NCBI GenBank assembly: GCA_016706255.1
Contig: JADJJZ010000006.1
Coordinates: forward strand, 558,001-622,000
Source: Bacteroidota bacterium
Lineage (GTDB): Bacteria > Bacteroidota > Bacteroidia > Chitinophagales > BACL12
Reading direction: 5' to 3'
Length of the DNA: 64,000 bases
Under the pieces are notes generated by a model. It saw only the letters and a list, made by a program, of their open reading frames with translations, searched no databases and was not told where the DNA came from. The position numbers were made by a program, and so were the translations under genes. Positions 37,468-45,508 of the stretch are shown here, one piece after another. How positions within the stretch are numbered: position 1 is the first letter of the stretch; every line of letters begins with the position of its first letter.

Positions 37468-39594
37468 TCACGAAACCTTACCCCACTGTTTAATTTTCCA
37501 TTTTTGCTCAGATAAATACTTCCTGAGCGACTGGTTTTCGGGTTTTTCGAGCTGTGCATCATCGGTTAAAAGCTCCTCTGCAGAACTTCTTGCCTCTCGC
37601 ATAATATGTTCGTCGGTGGCAATATTGGCTATTTTAAAATTTGGTGCTCCGCTTTGTCTGGTGCCTTCAATTTCTCCCGGTCCGCGCAACTGCATATCTA
37701 CTTCCGAAATTTTAAAACCATCATTAGTTTGTATCATCGTTTGTATGCGCGTGCGAGCATCGTTATTTAATTTATCTCCGGTCATTAATATACAAAACGA
37801 TTGATGTGCACCACGCCCAACACGGCCTCTTAATTGATGTAATTGTGCTAATCCAAATCGCTCTGCATTTTCAATAATCATAACAGTTGCATTTGGCACA
37901 TTTACACCAACTTCAATTACCGTTGTGCTCACCATTATTTGTGTATTATTTTTCAGGAAACGCTGCATTTCAAATTCTTTATCTGCAGGTTTCATTTTTC
38001 CGTGCATAATACTTAAATGATATTCCGGCCGCGGAAATGCGCGTTCAAATGCCTGAACACCTTCCATTAAATTATTTAAATCAAGTTTCTCACTTTCCTG
38101 TATCAACGGATAAATTACAAATACCTGTCGACCTTCTTTTATTTGTTCTTTTAAAAATCCAAAAACCTGTAAGCGCTCACTTTCTTTTCGGTGAACAGTT
38201 TTTATTTGTTTTCTTCCCGGTGGCAATTCATCAATAACACTCACATCCAAATCACCATAATACGTCATTGCCAGAGTGCGCGGAATCGGCGTGGCAGTCA
38301 TTACCAAAATATGTGGTGAAATATTATTTTTTGCCCACAACTTCGCCCTTTGCTCAACACCAAAACGATGTTGTTCATCTATAACTACACATCCCAAATT
38401 ATTAAATTTAACGGTATCTTCAATTAAAGCATGTGTGCCGATTAAAATATGAATTTTACCACTTTCTAAATCTTCGAAAATGGTTTTTCTTCTTTTTCCT
38501 TTTACACTGCCGGTAAGCAATTCAACACGCAAATTGAGTGGTTGCATTAATTCTTTAATACCGGTATAATGTTGTTGGGCTAAAATTTCGGTCGGCGCCA
38601 TTAAACAACTCTGGAAATTGTTATCAATTGCCATCAACATGGTGAGCAACGCTACAACAGTTTTACCACTTCCTACATCACCTTGCAACAATCTGTTCAT
38701 TTGCCTTCCACTCAAAACATCTTTCCTGATTTCCTTCACCACACGTTTTTGTGCATTGGTGAGTTCAAATGGTAAATGCTCGTTATAAAATGGTGTAAAT
38801 AAATTATCAATATTTTTTAAAATAAATCCAATGCTGGTGCTGTGGCGATATTGTTTTACGCGCAACAATTTTATTTGATCAATAAATAACTCCTCATATT
38901 TTAAACGGCGAATAGCATGTTGAAGATGTGGTTCCGAATCAGGAAAATGAATTTGTTTATAGGCATCCCATCGCGCTAATAATTTATATTTATTGCGAAT
39001 AGATTCCGGTAAAATTTCAAATAATTCTTTCGGGTCGAGTTGCTCCAGAACAAAATGCGTATATCTTGCAATGGCTTTACTGTTAATGCCGCGTGCTTTT
39101 AATTTTTCTGTTCCTGAATAAACAGGTTGAATTTTCCCGCTGAGTTGAAAATCTGCAGTAACCGTATCTTCAATTTCAGGATGGGTAATATTTAAATTAC
39201 CATTAAAAAAATAAGGTTTCCCAAATACCTGATATTGTGTATCCGGCTTTAAAGTTTTTTGCAGCCAGGAAATACCGTTAAACCAAACCAATTCAATTGT
39301 TCCTGTGCCATCATCTAAAGTTGCCACCAAACGTTTTGCGCGTTTTAATCCGACAACATGAATATTTTTTAGTTTACCTTTTAATTGAATATCTTTTACA
39401 TCTTCAGTTTGCATAGCGAGATGTAATGCCTCCTTAACCGTTTTAAAATCGGTTCTGTCAATATACCGGTAAGGAAAAAATTGAATTAAATCGAGGCAAT
39501 TATCCAACAACAATTCTTTGCGCAACAATTCCGCCCTCGCTTCGCCAACGCCTTTCACATATATTAGAGGTGTATTTAAACTCAATATTGCCAC
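37468..39594 (-). CDS. recG: ATP-dependent DNA helicase RecG
   Basis: Branch-migrating helicase that rescues stalled replication forks and processes recombination intermediates. It has an N-terminal wedge/OB domain (YVKGVGEARAELLRKE), Walker A LLQGDVGSGKTVVALL, the DExH box VVIDEQHRFGVEQR, TATPIPRTLAMTYYGDLDVS, the C-terminal helicase motif QLRGRVGRGAHQSFCIL and the RecG-specific tail MQLRGPGEIEGTRQSG. It has 708 aa, the usual length. Transcribed alone on the minus strand. Confidence 0.97.
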   Translation of the reverse strand: MAILSLNTPLIYVKGVGEARAELLRKELLLDNCLDLIQFFPYRYIDRTDFKTVKEALHLAMQTEDVKDIQLKGKLKNIHVVGLKRAKRLVATLDDGTGTIELVWFNGISWLQKTLKPDTQYQVFGKPYFFNGNLNITHPEIEDTVTADFQLSGKIQPVYSGTEKLKARGINSKAIARYTHFVLEQLDPKELFEILPESIRNKYKLLARWDAYKQIHFPDSEPHLQHAIRRLKYEELFIDQIKLLRVKQYRHSTSIGFILKNIDNLFTPFYNEHLPFELTNAQKRVVKEIRKDVLSGRQMNRLLQGDVGSGKTVVALLTMLMAIDNNFQSCLMAPTEILAQQHYTGIKELMQPLNLRVELLTGSVKGKRRKTIFEDLESGKIHILIGTHALIEDTVKFNNLGCVVIDEQHRFGVEQRAKLWAKNNISPHILVMTATPIPRTLAMTYYGDLDVSVIDELPPGRKQIKTVHRKESERLQVFGFLKEQIKEGRQVFVIYPLIQESEKLDLNNLMEGVQAFERAFPRPEYHLSIMHGKMKPADKEFEMQRFLKNNTQIMVSTTVIEVGVNVPNATVMIIENAERFGLAQLHQLRGRVGRGAHQSFCILMTGDKLNNDARTRIQTMIQTNDGFKISEVDMQLRGPGEIEGTRQSGAPNFKIANIATDEHIMREARSSAEELLTDDAQLEKPENQSLRKYLSEQKWKIKQWGKVS

Positions 39595-39651
39595 GCCATA
39601 AAGATAGCAAGGCCGCGGTATTTTTTGAATGTTATTTTGAGAGTAGGATTA

Positions 39652-40052
39652 ATTAGCAGATTAGCTAATGGGTTTCGGTGGTTGGATGACAATCTGACCT
39701 TTTAAATTCGATTGTTTAATTATTATAATAATCAATTGACAGCGTAATGGGCTGACACATGGGTCAGCCCCTACGGTTGCTCCGAATGAAATTCTTACGA
39801 TGAATTAGCAAATTAGCTGATTAGCAAATTAGCAAATGGGGTTTTATCGATTTGATGAAAATGATTGCTCCGAATGAACAGCTTACTCAAAACCGGCTGT
39901 TCAATTGGTGATTTATATGGTTATAATTAGTAGTTCTATTGTACTTCATCACGGGCTAATATTGATTAGCCCCAACGTGAGCTCCGAATGAACACCTTAC
40001 TCAAAACCGGCTGTTAATCAGCACATCAACACATTAGCACATTAGCACATTA
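39652..40052. repeat. Second mosaic of short repeats and hairpins between recG and gldD
   Basis: This gene-free stretch holds several short repeat types. ATTAGCA/ATTAGC arrays occur at about 39652-39669, 39804-39837 and 40030-40050. A 35-base direct repeat, GCTCCGAATGAACA..., lies at 39867-39901 and 39981-40015 (one mismatch), with a truncated start of a third copy at 39779-39790. Two 8-bp hairpins lie upstream of copies: GGGCTGAC/GTCAGCCC (39749-39770) and GGGCTAAT/ATTAGCCC (39953-39972). The 35-base unit ends in CGGCTGTT, the same end as the palindromic elements at 4996-5767. No coding frame is visible. Confidence 0.75.
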
Positions 40053-40655
40053 TTAATCCTTCCACTGCCAACTCGCCAACATCCCTTCAATATCATTAAT
40101 CATATATTGAATTACGGGTTTCAGTGAATCGGCATTTGGGGCGGTGTTAAAGTAGAGGGCGCCGCGAACGAAATTGGTAGTGGTATCGGTTACAAAAAAT
40201 TGAAAATTGCTGGCTGCATCTCCGCCAACATAATAAATTAATCCTCTTACACCATATTGATTTTCAATTTCCTGAGGTTCGATAAAATCGGCGCGGGAAC
40301 TGTGTTTATAGGTAAGTTTATAGGCATCTTCAATTAATTGTTCAACAGAAGTTTCTTTCGATAATTCTTTATAACTAAAATAAATTGTTGCATTTAAATC
40401 TTTACAAATTAAATTCATCCAACACGGATTTTCAGGCGCCTGATTAAAAAATGTAACACGATCGTTTATTTCGTAATAATCGGGTAATAAAAATGTATAG
40501 GGACAATCAGGGTCGTTATATTGCACAGTATCTTTTGCAACCGGATAAATTATTTGTGGGTATCCACTTTCTCTTGGCGTAACATCAGTTTCGCATGAAA
40601 CCAGAAATGCCAGCGGCAGTAAAACGAGTTGTAAAAAAAATAATTTTTTATTCAT
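40053..40655 (-). CDS. gldD: Gliding motility lipoprotein GldD
   Basis: Lipoprotein needed for gliding and type IX secretion in Flavobacterium. The signal peptide ends in the lipobox LVSC (Cys about residue 21). The conserved segment after it includes GYPQIIYP, CPYTFLLPDYYEI, the CWMNLICKDLNATIYFSYK block and YGVRGLIYYVGGDAASNFQFF. It has 200 aa, normal for GldD. It lies downstream of ssb and mutY on the same strand, the order known from Flavobacterium, but the gldE gene that normally sits between ssb and gldD is absent; a terminator hairpin fills the gap. Confidence 0.92.
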   Translation of the reverse strand: MNKKLFFLQLVLLPLAFLVSCETDVTPRESGYPQIIYPVAKDTVQYNDPDCPYTFLLPDYYEINDRVTFFNQAPENPCWMNLICKDLNATIYFSYKELSKETSVEQLIEDAYKLTYKHSSRADFIEPQEIENQYGVRGLIYYVGGDAASNFQFFVTDTTTNFVRGALYFNTAPNADSLKPVIQYMINDIEGMLASWQWKD

Positions 40656-40677
40656 TACAGGTTAATAACGCTTAAAA

Positions 40678-40710
40678 ATAAAAAAACTTGCAATAGGTAT
40701 TGCAAGTTTT
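40678..40710 (-). terminator. Rho-independent terminator of ssb
   Basis: A perfect inverted repeat ACTTGCAAT/ATTGCAAGT with a 4-base loop, extended by flanking A/T. On the minus strand it ends in a T run. It lies between ssb and gldD. Confidence 0.8.
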
Positions 40711-40746
40711 GTGGTTGATAAACTATTTAATGATTGTCGGTAAAAC

Positions 40747-41181
40747 TCAAAATGGAAGTGAATCGTCCACAATCATATCCTTTTCATTTTCAGGATGTGT
40801 GTGCGACATCTCATAATCGGTAGAAGATTGTGTTCCACCATTACCACCGGGGCGTGGACCGAGCAGCGTGAAATTTTCAGCTACAATTTCGGTAATGTAT
40901 CGTTTGTTGCCCTCACGGTCTTCCCAGGAGCGGTTTTTTATGCGGCCTTCAATATATACTTTGGCCCCTTTTCTTAAAATTTTGCCTGCAATTTCGGCTA
41001 ATTTGCCCCACATGGCGATATTATGCCATTCGGTTTGTTCTACCTTATTGCCATTGCGATCGCGATAAACTTCGGTGGTAGCCAGTGTAAAATTTGCCAC
41101 CACATTACCGCCCTCAAAATTTCTCAGGTCAGGGTCTTTACCCAGATTACCAATGAGAATTACTTTGTTTACTCCACTCAT
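40747..41181 (-). CDS. ssb: Single-stranded DNA-binding protein
   Basis: Binds and protects single-stranded DNA in replication and repair. It has an OB-fold domain with VNKVILIGNLGKDPDLR, FTLATTEVYRD, EWHNIAMWGKLAEIAG and YIEGRIKNRSWEDREGN. A short glycine/serine-rich linker follows, and then the acidic tip DDSLPF that recruits partner proteins. It has 144 aa. A -7-like TATTTTTG lies on the minus strand at 41224-41231, so the gene may have its own promoter besides any transcript from mutY. Confidence 0.96.
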   Translation of the reverse strand: MSGVNKVILIGNLGKDPDLRNFEGGNVVANFTLATTEVYRDRNGNKVEQTEWHNIAMWGKLAEIAGKILRKGAKVYIEGRIKNRSWEDREGNKRYITEIVAENFTLLGPRPGGNGGTQSSTDYEMSHTHPENEKDMIVDDSLPF

Positions 41182-41268
41182 AATGTATTGTCTTTTTTAT
41201 ATGCTTTGAACGTTTTTACTACTCAAAAATACATGCAAAAATGAATTTATTACGCAGGTATTTTCATG

Positions 41269-42327
41269 TTAAAAATAATCATTTTTTTTCAAAAAATCAC
41301 GAATTACACCCGGAAATGTAAAATCGGATAAATCTTTAAAACTTACCTGTATACTGTCTTTGCGCTGAATTTGTTTGAAATTTCCAATGTCGATGATATA
41401 AAATCTGCACCATAACGTTTGATGCGTTAATTGTTGTTTAAACACGTTACTTTCAACAATGTGAAAAGGTTTTTTTATGCTGAGTGCTTTATACTCAGGC
41501 AGTTGCATAATTTCCGTTAAATCGGCTTGTTTCGGTGTTTCAATTAATGGGAATTGAAATAGTGATTTCCAGATGTCATTTCCTGTTCTTTGTTCAAGCA
41601 ACACTTTTTTCCCGTCGCGCAGTATCAGAAAATGGAAATACCGGTTTTTTTTCACTGTTTTTTTTGATTTAAAAGGGTAGCTGCCGGTCATATCTTCACT
41701 AAATGCCACACAACTTTTATTGAACGGACAATTTGGGCAATCGGGCTGACGTGGCTTGCAGACCAAAGAACCAAAATCCATCATCGCCTGATTAAAAGTG
41801 GCCGCATTTTTATGATCGAGCAAATCATTCGCTTTTTGTTGAATAATAGCTTTGCCCAGAGGGGTATCCACCGGCTCGCGGATACCAAAATACCTTGATA
41901 ACACCCGAAGCACATTCCCATCTACCACCGCAAAGGGTTTTTTATAGGCATATGATAGTATGGCATGAGCCGTATAAGTGCCTATTCCTTTTAACTGAAT
42001 TAGCCCTTCAAAGGTGTCAGGAAACTTCCCATCTAGTTCATTTACAATACTTTTAGCTGTGGAATGCATGTTCCTGGCACGGGAATAATACCCCAAACCC
42101 TCCCACATTTTCAACACTTCTTCCGATGGGGCTTTGGCCAAATGTTGGACCGTTGGATATTTTTTTTGGAATTTTAGAAAATAAGCCAATCCCTGCTCAA
42201 CCCTAGTCTGTTGCAGTATTACCTCACTCAGCCACACTAAATACGGGTCATTAGAACCAATCCATGGTAAATTACGTTGATATAAATTATACCATCGGAA
42301 CAGTTTTTGTGTGAATTGATTTCGCAT
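41269..42327 (-). CDS. mutY: A/G-specific adenine glycosylase MutY
   Basis: Removes adenine mispaired with 8-oxoguanine. The catalytic Glu is in WLSEVILQQTRVEQG. The helix-hairpin-helix LKGIGTYTAHAILSYAY is followed by the catalytic Asp in VVDGNVLRVLSRYFG. The iron-sulphur cluster ligands are in the correct C-x6-C-x2-C-x5-C spacing (CKPRQPDCPNCPFNKSC). A C-terminal NUDIX-like domain recognises 8-oxoG. ATG at 42327 (MRNQFTQKLF, 352 aa) was chosen over an open frame six codons longer. Upstream of ssb and gldD on the same strand. Confidence 0.96.
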   Translation of the reverse strand: MRNQFTQKLFRWYNLYQRNLPWIGSNDPYLVWLSEVILQQTRVEQGLAYFLKFQKKYPTVQHLAKAPSEEVLKMWEGLGYYSRARNMHSTAKSIVNELDGKFPDTFEGLIQLKGIGTYTAHAILSYAYKKPFAVVDGNVLRVLSRYFGIREPVDTPLGKAIIQQKANDLLDHKNAATFNQAMMDFGSLVCKPRQPDCPNCPFNKSCVAFSEDMTGSYPFKSKKTVKKNRYFHFLILRDGKKVLLEQRTGNDIWKSLFQFPLIETPKQADLTEIMQLPEYKALSIKKPFHIVESNVFKQQLTHQTLWCRFYIIDIGNFKQIQRKDSIQVSFKDLSDFTFPGVIRDFLKKNDYF

Positions 42328-42431
42328 TGAAGCACAATAATACAAACTGTTAAAAAATATAAGGCATATAAAATAAAAAGCCGAATTTTGTGGTTTAAAG
42401 TGCTGATTATCAAACTAAAACGAAAGTACCT

Positions 42432-42731
42432 ATGAGAAAAGCTGATATCGTTAATCGTATTACGGAAAAAACCGGACTCGAAAAAGTTGATGTCATGGTT
42501 GTGGTTGAAGCCTTTTGCAAGGAGATACGCGAAAGCATGGCAGAGGGCAACAACGTTTATGTAAGAGGATTTGGAAGTTTTGTGGTGAAAACACGAAAGA
42601 AAAAAATCGGACGTATTATTAAGAAAAACATAGCAATAGAAATCCCTGAACAAAAAATACCTGCATTTAAACCGGCAAAAGTATTTATGGATAGAATTAA
42701 AACCGGTAAAAAGTCAAAAGCAAGTTTATAA
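42432..42731 (+). CDS. HU/IHF-family DNA-binding protein, divergent
   Basis: Histone-like protein of 99 aa. It keeps the HU frame (MRKADIVNRITEKTGLEKVDV, NNVYVRGFGSFVVKTRKKKIGR, then IPAFKPAKVFMDRIK), but the DNA-binding arm reads IIKKNIAIEIPEQKIPAF in place of the usual NPQTGK motif, and the tail is lysine-rich. It is closer to the IHF-like branch than to the hup product at 36990. It heads a probable operon with a TPR gene (1 base apart), the 29-codon ribosomal gene and RNase E/G. Confidence 0.92.
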   Translation: MRKADIVNRITEKTGLEKVDVMVVVEAFCKEIRESMAEGNNVYVRGFGSFVVKTRKKKIGRIIKKNIAIEIPEQKIPAFKPAKVFMDRIKTGKKSKASL

Positions 42732-42732
42732 G

Positions 42733-43521
42733 GTGAAGTCGTTGTATGTAGCAATTTTACTGGCTGTGATTGCAATAGCCGTATTGTTTTTCGGATTTAG
42801 TAATAAACCTCCTGTTCGCTCTGCCTTTGATGAGCAGCGGGAAAAACTGATAGATTCCTTAAATTACCCGAACAGTGCCCAACTGGAGGATATGCATAGC
42901 GATATGCTAAAATCTTCACAGGGTTCAAAAGGTGCACTTATTCAGCAACTTTCTGATGAATGGTTGCAGTTAGGTCAGCCTGCTATAGCGGCAGATTATC
43001 TTCGTCAAAAGGCTGATAATGATCCCTCGTATGAAAATTTTATGCGCGCAGGTTCTGCATTAAGCAGTTTAATAGATTTTGTTCAGGAAGAAAATTTACG
43101 CGCCAGTGTAGTGTATGGGGCAAGATATTGTTTTGAGGAAGCCACACAATTACAACCAGATGATTTAGATGCAAAGATAGGCCTGGCAACGGTTTTGGTA
43201 AGTGGAACCAATGCGCCTATGGAAGGAATTATGATGCTCAGAGAGATAGATGCAGCCCATCCGGACAACCCAAAGGTGAACCTGGAATTGGGGCGTTTTT
43301 CGGTTATGAGCGGACAAATGGATAAAGCTTTGGAACGATTTGACAAAGTTTTACAAAAAGATTCCCTAAATTTGCAGGCTCGTTACATGAAGGCGCAAAC
43401 GTATTTAGGGTTAAAAGATACGTCGGCAGCCATTTTGGAACTGGAAAGACTGAAATCAATGACCACCGATTCGATGATTGTCAATCAGGTGCAAGCTGAG
43501 ATACATAATTTAAATCATTAA
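42733..43521 (+). CDS. Membrane-anchored TPR protein
   Basis: The protein starts with one membrane helix (residues 4-21), then has about 240 periplasmic or cytoplasmic residues made of tetratricopeptide-like helices. Typical TPR patterns are PAIAADYLRQKADNDPSYEN, NPKVNLELGRFSVMSGQMDK and DKALERFDKVLQKDSLNLQA. TPR proteins act as scaffolds; no specific role is known. The start is GTG at 42733, one base after the HU-like stop, so translation is probably coupled. The same HU-TPR-RNase E/G order is found in other Bacteroidota as far as I recall. Confidence 0.85.
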   Translation: MKSLYVAILLAVIAIAVLFFGFSNKPPVRSAFDEQREKLIDSLNYPNSAQLEDMHSDMLKSSQGSKGALIQQLSDEWLQLGQPAIAADYLRQKADNDPSYENFMRAGSALSSLIDFVQEENLRASVVYGARYCFEEATQLQPDDLDAKIGLATVLVSGTNAPMEGIMMLREIDAAHPDNPKVNLELGRFSVMSGQMDKALERFDKVLQKDSLNLQARYMKAQTYLGLKDTSAAILELERLKSMTTDSMIVNQVQAEIHNLNH

Positions 43522-43534
43522 AAAATCACTTAGT

Positions 43535-43624
43535 ATGCCATCAGGTAAGAAACGTAAAAGACATAAAATGGCCACTCACAAGCGTAAAAAACGCCTGAGA
43601 AAGAATCGCCATAAAAAGAAATAA
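43535..43624 (+). CDS. Tiny basic protein, mS38/AURKAIP1-COX24-like (bS22-like) ribosomal protein
   Basis: A 29-codon gene: ATG at 43535, TAA at 43622-43624. The product starts MPSGKKRKRHKMATHKRKK, is almost half Lys/Arg and ends RHKKK. The KRxKM-x-x-HKxKKRxRxxRxKKK pattern is that of the AURKAIP1/COX24 domain, whose mitochondrial member mS38 and mycobacterial counterpart bS22 sit in the small ribosomal subunit near the decoding site. A ribosomal role here is inferred from that resemblance. The gene lies 13 bases after the TPR gene and upstream of RNase E/G. Confidence 0.85.
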   Translation: MPSGKKRKRHKMATHKRKKRLRKNRHKKK

Positions 43625-43707
43625 GAACTGGCATCTTTTCCGCCCTTTATATTTTCCGACCTCAACCGTTTTATTAATTCCATAAAGGGAGAAAATCCGT
43701 ATTTATT

Positions 43708-45261
43708 TTGGAAAGGGAACTTATTATTAATTCAACTCCAACCGGAGCTGAAATTGCATTATTAGAAGATAAACAACTCGTAGAGATTCATCGCGACTCT
43801 CAGAGCAGCCGCTTCAATGTGGGCGATTTGTATCTCGGAAGGGTTAAAAAAATTACGCCCGGTTTGAACGCCTGCTTCGTAGATGTAGGCTTCGAGCGCG
43901 ACGCGTTTTTGCATTATTCGGACCTCAACCCGAATTTTCGCTCTATATATAAATATACCAAAGCCGCTCAGGAAGGTAATCCGTTCAGAATGGATGCTTT
44001 TCAAAAGGAACCTGAAATTATCAAAACAGGCAAGGTAAATAATGTAGTTGCGAAAAATCAGCATATTCTGGTGCAAATCATCAAAGAGCCTATTCAAACG
44101 AAAGGCCCGCGATTAAGCTGTGAAATTTCACTGGCCGGTCGTTATTTGGTGCTTACTCCGTTTAATGAAGTTGTTGGTGTTTCTCGTAAAATTGCTTCCG
44201 CCAACGAAAGAAAACGTTTGCAGGCATTAATCGAACAATTACGTCCGAAAGGTTTTGGTGTTATTATTCGCACCGTTGCCGATGGTGTAAGCACTCAACA
44301 GCTGCACGAAGATTTAAACGACCTGATTGCACAATGGGCTGAAATAACCAAACGTTTACAACATTTACAGGCGCCTCAAATAGTTTACAGCGAAACACGC
44401 AAAACAAATACCTTATTACGCGATGTACTCAACGATTCATTTAACAATGTGGTGGTAAACGAACCATCTATTGCCAATGAAATAAAAGATTATATCAAAA
44501 AAATAAGTCCGGGCTCCGAAAAAATGGTCAACCTGCATAATACAGGTAAATCGGTGTTCGATCAATTTGGCGTTACGAAACAAATAAAATCTTTATTTGG
44601 TCGCACGGTAAATATGGACAGCGGTGCCTATTTAATTGTTGAACATACGGAAGCCTTACACGTAATCGACGTGAATAGCGGAAATAAAACTGCAGTTAAA
44701 GGTGATCAGGAACAAAATGCCGTTTCTGTAAATGTAGAAGCAGCAAAAGAAATTGCACGTCAATTGCGTTTGCGCGATTTGGGTGGAATTATTATTGTCG
44801 ATTTTATCGATATGAAACATCCTGATAATAAAAAGGCTGTTTACAATGCATTAAAAGAGGCAATGGCGAACGACAGAGCCAAACATACCATATTGCCTAT
44901 TTCTAAATTTGGTGTTGCTCAAATTACCCGCCAACGTGTTCGGCCTGAAGTAAATATTACAACAACCGAAGTTTGTCCTACTTGCACAGGAACCGGTAAA
45001 ATTGAAGCCAGCGTATTATTAATTGATGATATTGAACGTAAAATTAAATACCTGGTAAAAAATCAAAATCAGCAATACATTAAATTAGTTGTACATCCTT
45101 ACGTTGAAGCCTTTATTAAAAAAGGAAGATTTTTTAACAGTATACAATGGAAATGGTACTGGGAATACAAACGTAAAATTCATATCATGGGCAGCAACGA
45201 ATTTCAATATATGGAATATCGCTTTTTCGATAAAGGTGATGAAGAGATACATGTGGAGTGA
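43708..45261 (+). CDS. rng: Ribonuclease E/G family protein
   Basis: Endoribonuclease for rRNA maturation and mRNA decay. It has an S1-like RNA-binding domain (residues 35-125: VGDLYLGRVKKITPGLNACF, VDVGFERDAFLHYSDL), then the catalytic core with HVIDVNSGNK and GGIIIVDFIDMKHP carrying the two metal-binding Asp, and the zinc-link CPTCTGTGK. The length of 517 aa fits RNase G and not RNase E (no long C-terminal scaffold). The start is TTG at 43708 (MERELIINST). It follows the small ribosomal-protein gene by 83 bases. Confidence 0.95.
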   Translation: MERELIINSTPTGAEIALLEDKQLVEIHRDSQSSRFNVGDLYLGRVKKITPGLNACFVDVGFERDAFLHYSDLNPNFRSIYKYTKAAQEGNPFRMDAFQKEPEIIKTGKVNNVVAKNQHILVQIIKEPIQTKGPRLSCEISLAGRYLVLTPFNEVVGVSRKIASANERKRLQALIEQLRPKGFGVIIRTVADGVSTQQLHEDLNDLIAQWAEITKRLQHLQAPQIVYSETRKTNTLLRDVLNDSFNNVVVNEPSIANEIKDYIKKISPGSEKMVNLHNTGKSVFDQFGVTKQIKSLFGRTVNMDSGAYLIVEHTEALHVIDVNSGNKTAVKGDQEQNAVSVNVEAAKEIARQLRLRDLGGIIIVDFIDMKHPDNKKAVYNALKEAMANDRAKHTILPISKFGVAQITRQRVRPEVNITTTEVCPTCTGTGKIEASVLLIDDIERKIKYLVKNQNQQYIKLVVHPYVEAFIKKGRFFNSIQWKWYWEYKRKIHIMGSNEFQYMEYRFFDKGDEEIHVE

Positions 45262-45508
45262 TGTGAAAACAATCCGTTATTTTAATAATTTATTATTGCT
45301 GATTATTTGGAGCAGCTACATCCACCTTTAAAGTTACATCCCTTCCCGCTCTTCGTTTCAACAAACTCATTACATTTCATAGCCGGGTAGCATATTTATT
45401 ATTTCATCAAATTAATATTTTTAGAATACCCAAACACAAGGTTTGTTTCCACTTCGATCGGGGCTAGGTCAACTGCAGTGCTTCGTATTTAATTTTTTTG
45501 TGAAATCC

